Assembly: GCF_000307775.2 (NCBI RefSeq)
Contig: NZ_KK020676.1
Span: 35,896 to 99,895, forward strand
Reading direction: 5' to 3'
DNA length: 64,000 nucleotides
From: Stutzerimonas stutzeri KOS6
GTDB lineage: Bacteria > Pseudomonadota > Gammaproteobacteria > Pseudomonadales > Pseudomonadaceae
Below the pieces are notes generated by a model. It ran no database searches, was not told the origin of the DNA, and was given only the letters and a program-made list of their open reading frames with translations. Position 1 is the stretch's first letter; each line of letters begins with the position of its first letter. Shown here piece after piece: positions 52,792-59,785 of the stretch. The translations under genes were made by a program, and so were the position numbers.

Positions 52792-53218
52792 AAAGCTGTT
52801 TCGCCCGTTCACAGAAGGCATCCACCAAGGTGTTGGCAGCCTGGTTGAATAGCGGCCCGAGCGTCGCCTTGACCAGCGGCCCGGCATAATCGAAGGTCAG
52901 ATCCAGGCTGATCTTGCAGGCTTTCTCGCCCAATGCCTTGAATTCCCAGATGCCGTGCAGGTGACTGAACGGCCCCTCCTCCAGGGTCATTTCGATCCGC
53001 CTGCCGAGCTCCAGCGCATTGCGTGTCATGAAGCGCTGGCTGAGCCCGGCCTTGGCTACCGTCATGCTGGCGTGCATCTCGGTCTCGCTACTGGAAAGCA
53101 CCTCGGTCGCGGAACACCAGGGAAGGAACTGCGGGTAGCTGGCTACGTCGTTGACCATGTCGAACAGCGCCTGCGCCGGATACGGCAGTAGCGCGGAACG
53201 TTGAATGTGCGTCGTCAT
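52784..53218 (-). CDS. ratA: RatA / coenzyme Q-binding START-like protein
   Basis: 144 residues. A polyketide cyclase/START-type helix-grip protein: QRSALLPYPAQALFDMVNDVASYPQFLPWC, then LDLTFDYAGPLVKATLGPLF and the long C-terminal helix. The family is related to yeast Coq10 and probably chaperones ubiquinone; E. coli RatA was reported to block 70S association. It is divergent from smpB in the conserved rnfH-ratA-smpB locus. Confidence 0.93.
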   Translation of the reverse strand: MTTHIQRSALLPYPAQALFDMVNDVASYPQFLPWCSATEVLSSSETEMHASMTVAKAGLSQRFMTRNALELGRRIEMTLEEGPFSHLHGIWEFKALGEKACKISLDLTFDYAGPLVKATLGPLFNQAANTLVDAFCERAKQLYG

Positions 53219-53429
53219 GCGGACCTTCTACGTCGTCGTTTCATTGCGCGCCACCTGAAAAGCCCGGCGCAGCCAGCCCGCAACCGCAGTTCGAGTCATT
53301 TTCAGAGACCCCGGCGCGGCGCAAGGCGGGCACATTGTCGGGGATTAGCGGCCGCCCCTCAAGTTTCTGCCGCTGGCGCTCGTGCGGGCTGTCGCCAGCC
53401 GCAGCGGGACTCCCTATAATGCGACCCCT

Positions 53430-53912
53430 ATGGCCAAACAGAAGAAACAGTCCCCCGGGACCATCGCGCTGAACAAGAAAGCGCTACACGATTACTTCAT
53501 CGAGCAGAAGTTCGAGGCGGGCCTCGTGCTGGCCGGCTGGGAAGTGAAAAGCATGCGCGCCGGCAAGGCGCAGCTGGTCGACAGCTACGTGCTGCTCAAG
53601 GATGGCGAGGCCTGGCTGATGGGCGCGCACATCACGCCGCTGACCAGCGCCAGCACTCACGTCATCGCCGACCCGACCCGCACCCGCAAGCTGCTGCTGA
53701 ACAAGCGCGAGCTGGGCAAGCTGTTCGGTGCCGTGCAGCAGAAGGGCTACGCCTGCGTCGCGCTGTCGCTGTACTGGAAGAAGCACATGATCAAGTGCGA
53801 GATCGCGCTGGCCAAGGGCAAGAAGGAATTCGACAAGCGTCACACCGAGAAGGAACGCGATTCCGATCGGGAGATTCAGCGCGCGATGCGCACCAAGGGC
53901 AAGGATGACTGA
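53430..53912 (+). CDS. smpB: SsrA-binding protein SmpB
   Basis: 160 residues from ATG 53430. It binds tmRNA and brings it to stalled ribosomes. OB-fold core with [35 protein letters not shown] split over residues ~15-50, EAWLMGAHI, and [16 protein letters not shown]; the C-terminal tail (KGKDD) is the flexible decoding tail. Its RNA partner ssrA is about 9.3 kb further on. A -10-like TATAAT stands at about 53414. Confidence 0.97.
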   Translation: MAKQKKQSPGTIALNKKALHDYFIEQKFEAGLVLAGWEVKSMRAGKAQLVDSYVLLKDGEAWLMGAHITPLTSASTHVIADPTRTRKLLLNKRELGKLFGAVQQKGYACVALSLYWKKHMIKCEIALAKGKKEFDKRHTEKERDSDREIQRAMRTKGKDD

Positions 53913-53994
53913 CACTCGCGGCGGTGTCCTCCGGGCTACCTGAGGGGCACCGGGTCGCGGTCTTCCGAGCCTGCATCCGCTGCCGGCTCGCCCC

Positions 53995-54780
53995 TTACTC
54001 CCCCGCCGACACCCTTTCCCCCTGCCGGCGCTGCGCGCGCGCCAGCCGCTGGGCTTCCTGCTGCCCTTCGGCAAGCACATCCTGCACGTAGTTGATATGA
54101 CGATGAATGACTTCTCGGGCCTCCTCGGCCCGCCGAGCCATGATCGCTTCGTATAGCTCCCGGTGCTGGCTCATCAACATGTCCCGCGTTTCGTCACGCA
54201 GGGCGTACATGCCGCCGATGTTGGTCACCACGTTGCGCTTGAGCAGGTCGAACAGGCCGCGAATGGTGTGCAGCAGCACAGCGTTGTGGCTGGCTTCGGC
54301 GATGGCCAGGTGGAACTGGGCATCAGCGGCCCCTTCCTCGGCGCGACTGACCTTGCCTTCCCGGGTATAGCATTCCTGCAATGTCGCAAAGGCTTCGGTG
54401 AGGCGCTTCTGGTCCACCTGGGTCGCACGCAGCGCCGCGTAGTAGGCACAACTGCCTTCCAGCGTATGGCGGAACTCCAGGAGGTCACGCTGTGCATCGT
54501 TGTTGTTTTCCAGCAAATGCAACAACGGGTCGCTGAAGGTAGAACCCAGCGACTCGGCGACAAAGGTACCGCCACCATGCCGACTGATCAGCAAGCCCTT
54601 GGCGGCGAGCTTCTGGATCGCCTCGCGCAGGGATGGCCGCGAGACACCGAAGCGCTCGGCCAGGGCACGCTCTGCCGGGAGCCGTTCGCCCGCCTTGAGC
54701 GTCCCCTCCAGAATCATGGTTTCCAGCTGCGCGACGATATCGTCGGCCAGCCGCCGCTGACGCACCACACCTACGTCCAT
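53995..54780 (-). CDS. lldR: Lactate-responsive GntR/FadR-type regulator LldR
   Basis: 261 residues from ATG 54780 (GTG two codons upstream is the alternative). N-terminal winged helix (ILEGTLKAGERLPAERALAERFGVSRPSLREAIQKLAAKGLL, split), C-terminal FCD ligand domain with metal-type His residues (FHLAIAEASHN, MSQHRELYEAI, IHRHINY). It represses the lactate genes and releases on lactate. It is divergent from lldP, and two TGGT-N3-ACCA sites lie in the gap. Confidence 0.92.
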   Translation of the reverse strand: MDVGVVRQRRLADDIVAQLETMILEGTLKAGERLPAERALAERFGVSRPSLREAIQKLAAKGLLISRHGGGTFVAESLGSTFSDPLLHLLENNNDAQRDLLEFRHTLEGSCAYYAALRATQVDQKRLTEAFATLQECYTREGKVSRAEEGAADAQFHLAIAEASHNAVLLHTIRGLFDLLKRNVVTNIGGMYALRDETRDMLMSQHRELYEAIMARRAEEAREVIHRHINYVQDVLAEGQQEAQRLARAQRRQGERVSAGE

Positions 54781-54791
54781 ACGCACCCTCG

Positions 54792-54806
54792 AATGGTCTT
54801 ACCAAT
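54792..54806. promoter_or_regulatory. LldR-type operator 1, beside lldR
   Basis: AATGGTCTTACCAAT, a TGGT-N3-ACCA palindrome typical of FadR/LldR regulators, about 12 bases before the lldR ATG. Likely autoregulation. Confidence 0.65.
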
Positions 54807-54914
54807 CTGGGATGCTAGCGCTCGCCCCAAGCCCGCACAAGGCCGGGCGCTCCGACCAAAGTCTAAACCCATCCGATTGACGGCCCCGGGTGCAGCTCTT
54901 ACGCTGGCCTCTCC

Positions 54915-54947
54915 CTTCTGTAAATTGGTATTACCACTTTACAGAAG
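54915..54947. promoter_or_regulatory. LldR-type operator 2, inside a 33-bp palindrome
   Basis: The core TTGGTATTACCAC (54925-54937) is flanked by perfect inverted arms CTTCTGTAAA (54915-54924) and TTTACAGAAG (54938-54947). Only one pair in the whole 33 bases mismatches, apart from the centre. Confidence 0.75.
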
Positions 54948-54971
54948 AGCCTAACAATAAGAGGACTCAGC

Positions 54972-55046
54972 ATGAGATCTGTGCACAACAACTATTCCAC
55001 GGTCCGCTCAGGGCCCCATTCGAACCGAACCGCAGGGGACGCCTGA
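54972..55046 (+). CDS. Possible 24-residue upstream ORF before lldP
   Basis: ATG with a strong AGAGGA ribosome site six bases before it; frame [20 protein letters not shown] plus four residues, stopping at a TGA one base before the lldP ATG. Not recognisable as a protein. It could couple or tune lldP translation; it may equally be chance. Confidence 0.4.
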   Translation: MRSVHNNYSTVRSGPHSNRTAGDA

Positions 55047-55047
55047 C

Positions 55048-56742
55048 ATGTCCAACGGACTGCTCGCACTTATCGCCTTTACACCCATTCTGCTCGCGGC
55101 CGTCATGCTGATCGGCCTGCGCTGGCCCGCCAGCCGCGCCATGCCGCTGGTCTATCTATTCACCGCAGCCATCGGGCTATTCGTCTGGGACATGAGCGTC
55201 ACCCGGATCATCGCCTCAACGCTGCAAGGCCTGGTAATCACACTCGGCCTGCTATGGATCATCTTCGGTGCGATCCTGCTGCTGAACACCCTGAAGCACT
55301 CCGGCGGCATTACCGCCATCCGTGCCGGCTTCACCACCATCAGTCCCGACCGCCGCATCCAGGCCATTATCATCGCCTGGCTGTTCGGCTGCTTCATCGA
55401 GGGCGCCTCCGGCTTCGGCACCCCGGCCGCCATCGCCGCGCCGCTGCTGGTTGCCGTCGGCTTCCCGGCGATGGCAGCGGTCCTGCTCGGCATGCTGGTG
55501 CAGAGCACGCCGGTTTCCTTCGGCGCAGTCGGCACACCGATCGTCGTGGGCATCAATAGCGGCCTGGACACCGCGACCATCGGCGCGCAGCTGGCGGCAC
55601 AGGGTTCCAGCTGGAACATTTTCCTGCAGCAGATCACCAGCAGCGTCGCGATCACCCATGCCATCGTCGGCACCGTGATGCCGCTGGTCATGGTGCTGAT
55701 GCTGACGCGCTTCTTCGGCAAGGAAAAGAGCTGGAAAGCCGGCTTCGAAGTGCTGCCGTTCGCAATCTTCGCCGGCCTGGCCTTTACCCTGCCCTATGCC
55801 GCCACCGGCATCTTCCTCGGCCCGGAATTCCCGTCGCTGCTGGGCGGCCTGGTCGGCCTGGCGATCGTCACCACTGCGGCCCGCTTCAACTTCCTGACGC
55901 CGAAGACCACCTGGGACTTCGCCGATGCGAAGGAATGGCCGGCCGAATGGCTGGGCACCATCGAAATGAAGCTGGACGACATGACCGCACGTCCGATGAG
56001 CGCGCTGCGCGCCTGGCTGCCCTATGTACTGGTAGGCGCCCTGCTGGTCATCAGCCGCGTCTTCCCGCAGGTTTCCGCCGCGCTGAAATCGGTATCCATC
56101 GGCTTTGCCAACATCCTCGGCGAAGCGGGCGTCAGCGCCGGCATCGAGCCACTGTATCTGCCGGGCGGCATTCTGGTCGCGGTGGTGCTGGTCACCTTCT
56201 TCCTGCACGGCATGCGCCCCGCAGAACTCAAGGCCGCGGTGAAGGAATCCGGTGGCGTCTTGCTCAGCGCTGGCTTCGTCCTGCTGTTCACCGTGCCGAT
56301 GGTGCGGATCCTGATCAACTCGGGCGTCAACGGTGCCGAGCTGGCAAGCATGCCGATCGTCATGGCGCGCTACGTCGCCGACAGTGTGGGTGGCATTTAC
56401 CCGCTGCTGGCACCGTCGGTGGGCGCGCTGGGTGCTTTCCTAGCCGGCTCCAACACCGTCAGCAACATGATGTTCAGCCAGTTCCAGTTCGGCGTCGCGC
56501 AGTCGCTGGGGATTTCCGGGGCGATGGTGGTCGCCATCCAGGCCGTCGGTGCTGCGGCAGGCAACATGGTTGCGATCCACAACGTGGTTGCCGCTTCCGC
56601 CACGGTGGGCCTGCTTGGCCGCGAAGGCTCCACGCTGCGCAAGACCGTATGGCCTACCCTGTACTACGTGCTCTTCACGGGGGTAATCGGCCTGATCGCC
56701 ATCTACGTGCTGGGTGTCACCGACCCACTGGTCGGGGTATAA
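55048..56742 (+). CDS. lldP: L-lactate permease (LctP/LldP family)
   Basis: 564 residues. Proton symporter for lactate and glycolate with about 12-14 membrane segments. Family signatures: [34 protein letters not shown] [18 protein letters not shown], and [20 protein letters not shown] near the C-terminus. First gene of lldP-lldE-lldF-lldG-dld and divergent from lldR. ATG 55048 has AGGGGAC eight bases upstream. Confidence 0.96.
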   Translation: MSNGLLALIAFTPILLAAVMLIGLRWPASRAMPLVYLFTAAIGLFVWDMSVTRIIASTLQGLVITLGLLWIIFGAILLLNTLKHSGGITAIRAGFTTISPDRRIQAIIIAWLFGCFIEGASGFGTPAAIAAPLLVAVGFPAMAAVLLGMLVQSTPVSFGAVGTPIVVGINSGLDTATIGAQLAAQGSSWNIFLQQITSSVAITHAIVGTVMPLVMVLMLTRFFGKEKSWKAGFEVLPFAIFAGLAFTLPYAATGIFLGPEFPSLLGGLVGLAIVTTAARFNFLTPKTTWDFADAKEWPAEWLGTIEMKLDDMTARPMSALRAWLPYVLVGALLVISRVFPQVSAALKSVSIGFANILGEAGVSAGIEPLYLPGGILVAVVLVTFFLHGMRPAELKAAVKESGGVLLSAGFVLLFTVPMVRILINSGVNGAELASMPIVMARYVADSVGGIYPLLAPSVGALGAFLAGSNTVSNMMFSQFQFGVAQSLGISGAMVVAIQAVGAAAGNMVAIHNVVAASATVGLLGREGSTLRKTVWPTLYYVLFTGVIGLIAIYVLGVTDPLVGV

Positions 56743-56755
56743 GAAACAGAAACAG

Positions 56756-56783
56756 AACCGTGCCCCCGCCTGGGGGCACGGTT
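56756..56783 (+). terminator. Intercistronic hairpin lldP-lldE
   Basis: Perfect 12-base-pair stem AACCGTGCCCCC / GGGGGCACGGTT, loop GCCT. There is no T-tract, so it is more likely an mRNA-stabilising or attenuating structure than a full terminator. Confidence 0.6.
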
Positions 56784-56838
56784 GCATTCCAGAAACCGCA
56801 TTTATGCGGATAACCGGGCCAACCCGGAGACCAAGCCG

Positions 56839-57660
56839 ATGAGCGAACTTTTCTACGATGCCGCGCCGAACGCCACCCGCGTCGCGCCGCCACTGCCAAA
56901 GCCCCGCGAGTACCCTGCCAAGCCGAGCCAGGTCTACCTGTTCGGTACCTGCGTGGTCGACCTGTTCTATCCAGAGGCTGGCCTGGATGCCATCCGCCTG
57001 CTCGAACGCGAAGGACTGACCGTGCACTACCCACAAGGCCAGACCTGCTGCGGTCAGCCGGCCTACACCACCGGCTACACCGACGAGGCACGCAAGGTTG
57101 CCCGGGCACAGCTGGAACTGTTCGCCCAAGACTGGCCGGTGGTTGTCCCATCGGGTTCCTGCGCTGGAATGCTGCGCCACCATTACCTGGATCTGTTCAA
57201 GGACGAGCCACAGACCCTCAAGAAGGCCCAGGCGCTGGCCGAGCGCACCTTCGAGCTGGCCGAATTCCTGCTTAACGTCTGCAAGGTCGAGCTCAGGGAT
57301 GCCGGCACGCCGACCAAGGTCGCGCTGCACACTTCCTGCTCGGCCCGGCGCGAGATGAACACCCACCTGCATGGCCGCGCCCTGCTCGCCCAGCTGGGCC
57401 AGGTCGAGCGCGTCGAACATGACCACGAGAGCGAATGCTGCGGCTTCGGCGGCACCTTCAGCGTGCGCATGCCCGACATCTCCGGCGCCATGGTGCTGGA
57501 CAAGACCCGCGCGCTGAAAGAGTCCGGTGCGTATCAGGTCATCAGTGCCGATTGCGGCTGCCTGATGAACATCAACGGCTCCCTGGAGAAGCAGCGCGAA
57601 GCCCTGCGCGGCCAGCATCTGGCGAGCTTCCTCTGGCAACGCACCGGAGGTGCCCGATGA
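56839..57660 (+). CDS. lldE: L-lactate dehydrogenase complex protein LldE (LutA)
   Basis: 273 residues from ATG 56839. One of three subunits of the FMN-independent L-lactate dehydrogenase. Two cysteine-rich CCG domains of the heterodisulfide-reductase type: PQGQTCCGQPAYTTGY with upstream FGTCVVDLF, and HESECCGFGGTFSVRMPDIS with ALHTSCSARRE. They bind iron-sulfur centres. Its stop overlaps the lldF start (ATGA). In the P. stutzeri literature these subunits have also been named LldA/B/C. Confidence 0.93.
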   Translation: MSELFYDAAPNATRVAPPLPKPREYPAKPSQVYLFGTCVVDLFYPEAGLDAIRLLEREGLTVHYPQGQTCCGQPAYTTGYTDEARKVARAQLELFAQDWPVVVPSGSCAGMLRHHYLDLFKDEPQTLKKAQALAERTFELAEFLLNVCKVELRDAGTPTKVALHTSCSARREMNTHLHGRALLAQLGQVERVEHDHESECCGFGGTFSVRMPDISGAMVLDKTRALKESGAYQVISADCGCLMNINGSLEKQREALRGQHLASFLWQRTGGAR

Positions 57661-59117
57661 ACGCCGAACAGCGCATCCCAGCGATACAGATCGAGAACGC
57701 CGGCGACCCGGATTTTCGCGCCCGCGCACGCGCGTCCCTGAAGGACGACCAGCTGCGGCGCAACTTCCGCACCGCCATGGACTCGCTGATGACCAAGCGT
57801 GCCGCGGCCTTCAGCGATGCCGACGAACGCGAGCGGCTGCGCGAGATGGGCAACCGTATTCGCGCCCGTGCACTGTCCAGGCTGCCCGAACTGCTCGAGC
57901 GGCTGGAAGCCAACCTGACCCGCAACGGTGTGAAGGTGCACTGGGCGGAGACGGTGGAGGAAGCGAACAACATCGTCCTCGAGATCGCCCGCGCGCGTGA
58001 TGCGAAGCAGGTGATCAAGGGCAAATCGATGGTCAGCGAAGAGATGGAGATGAACCATTTCCTCGAAGGCCATGGCATCGAGAGCCTGGAGTCGGACATG
58101 GGCGAATACATCGTCCAGCTCGACCATGAGAAGCCCTCCCATATCATCATGCCGGCGATCCACAAGAATGCCGGCCAGGTCGCGTCGCTGTTCCACGACA
58201 AGCTCGGCGTGGAATACACCAAGGACGTCGACCAGCTCATCCAGATCGGGCGCCGCACGTTGCGGCAGAAGTTCTTCGAAGCCGACATCGGCGTCTCCGG
58301 GGTCAACTTCGCCGTGGCCGAGACCGGCACCCTGCTGCTGGTGGAGAACGAAGGCAACGGTCGCATGAGCACCACGGCACCGCCGGTGCACATCGCCGTC
58401 ACCGGGATCGAGAAGGTCGTGGAGAACCTGCGTGACGTGGTGCCGCTGCTGTCTCTGCTGACCCGCTCGGCGCTGGGCCAGCCGATCACCACCTACGTCA
58501 ACATGATCTCCGGCCCGCGCAAGCCCCACGAGCTGGACGGCCCGCAGGAAGTGCATTTGATCCTGCTGGACAACGGCCGCAGCCAGGCCTTCGCCGACAG
58601 CGAGCTGCGCCAGACGCTCAACTGCATCCGCTGCGGCGCCTGCATGAACCATTGCCCGGTGTATACCCGCGTCGGCGGCCATACCTACGGTGAGGTCTAC
58701 CCCGGCCCGATCGGCAAGATCATCACTCCGCACATGGTCGGCCTGGACAAGGTGCCGGATCACCCCAGCGCCTCCTCGCTGTGCGGCGCCTGCGGCGAAG
58801 TCTGCCCGGTGAAGATCCCGATTCCGTCCATCCTGCGGCGCCTGCGTGAAGAGAACGTCAAGGCGCCGGACGATCCGCACAAGGTCATGCGCGGCCAGGG
58901 CAGCAAGTATTCGCAAAAGGAACGGCTGATCTGGGCCAGCTGGCGACTGCTCAACACCAGCCCCACGCTGTACCGCCTGTTCGGCTTCTTCGCCACCCGC
59001 CTGCGCGCCCTGACGCCGTCGAACGTCGGACCCTGGACGCAGAACCACAGCGCACCGAAACCAGCTGCCCGCTCGCTGCACGAGCTGGCCAAGGAACACC
59101 TGGAGGGCAAGCGATGA
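57657..59117 (+). CDS. lldF: L-lactate dehydrogenase complex protein LldF (LutB), iron-sulfur subunit
   Basis: 486 residues. N-terminal LUD domain (HWAETVEEANNIVLEIA, VIKGKSMVSEEMEMNHFLE, GVSGVNFAVAETGTLLLVENEGNGR) and two 4Fe-4S clusters near the C-terminus: CIRCGACMNHCPVY and CGACGEVCPVKIPI. It passes electrons from lactate toward the quinone pool. ATG overlaps the lldE stop, and its own TGA overlaps the lldG ATG. Confidence 0.94.
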   Translation: MNAEQRIPAIQIENAGDPDFRARARASLKDDQLRRNFRTAMDSLMTKRAAAFSDADERERLREMGNRIRARALSRLPELLERLEANLTRNGVKVHWAETVEEANNIVLEIARARDAKQVIKGKSMVSEEMEMNHFLEGHGIESLESDMGEYIVQLDHEKPSHIIMPAIHKNAGQVASLFHDKLGVEYTKDVDQLIQIGRRTLRQKFFEADIGVSGVNFAVAETGTLLLVENEGNGRMSTTAPPVHIAVTGIEKVVENLRDVVPLLSLLTRSALGQPITTYVNMISGPRKPHELDGPQEVHLILLDNGRSQAFADSELRQTLNCIRCGACMNHCPVYTRVGGHTYGEVYPGPIGKIITPHMVGLDKVPDHPSASSLCGACGEVCPVKIPIPSILRRLREENVKAPDDPHKVMRGQGSKYSQKERLIWASWRLLNTSPTLYRLFGFFATRLRALTPSNVGPWTQNHSAPKPAARSLHELAKEHLEGKR

Positions 59118-59785
59118 GCGCCAAGGCCAACATTCTCGCCAAGCTGAAGAAGAGCCTGGAAGGCACCACGCCGATCGCGGATGACTACGACGAATCGCTG
59201 GTTACCCAGCCGTGGAGCTACGCGCCGGAGCAGCGCATCGCCCGTCTGCGCCAGCTGATGGAAGCGGTGCACACCGAGATCCACCTGAGCAGCGACGCCG
59301 GCTGGCCCGCCCTGCTCGAGCAACTGCTGCACGACCGCCAGCTGCCGAGCCTGCTGATCGCGCCGACCACGCCGTACGGCCAGCGCTTTGCCGAGCATTG
59401 CGCCGGCCGTGAGGGCCTGCCGACGCTCAAGGCCTACGACCGTCCTGTCGAGGAGTGGAAGGCAGAGCTGTTCGACGACACCCCGGCGAGCCTCACCGGC
59501 ACCCTCGGTGCCATCGCCTCCACCGGCAGCCTGATCATGTGGCCGACCCGCGAGGAGCCGCGCCTGATGAGTTTGGTGCCGCCGGTGCATTTCGCCATCC
59601 TCAGGGCCAGCGAAATCCACGACAACTTCTACGAGATCCAGCAGAAGTTCCAGTGGGCCGCCGGCATGCCGACCAATGCGCTGCTGGTTTCCGGCCCGTC
59701 GAAGACCGCCGACATCGAGCAGGTGCTGGCCTACGGTGCCCACGGGCCTAAGGATCTGGTCGTACTGATCCTGGAGGACGCATGA
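59114..59785 (+). CDS. lldG: L-lactate dehydrogenase complex protein LldG (LutC)
   Basis: 223 residues. One LUD domain: KAELFDDTPASLTGTLGAIASTGSLIMWPTREEPRL (split) and MSLVPPVHFAILRASEIHDNF, ending with the ALLVSGPSKTADIEQVLAYGAHGPKDL block, the LUD signature. It is the small subunit of the LldEFG complex. Four-base overlaps with both lldF and dld make a tightly coupled unit. Confidence 0.93.
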   Translation: MSAKANILAKLKKSLEGTTPIADDYDESLVTQPWSYAPEQRIARLRQLMEAVHTEIHLSSDAGWPALLEQLLHDRQLPSLLIAPTTPYGQRFAEHCAGREGLPTLKAYDRPVEEWKAELFDDTPASLTGTLGAIASTGSLIMWPTREEPRLMSLVPPVHFAILRASEIHDNFYEIQQKFQWAAGMPTNALLVSGPSKTADIEQVLAYGAHGPKDLVVLILEDA

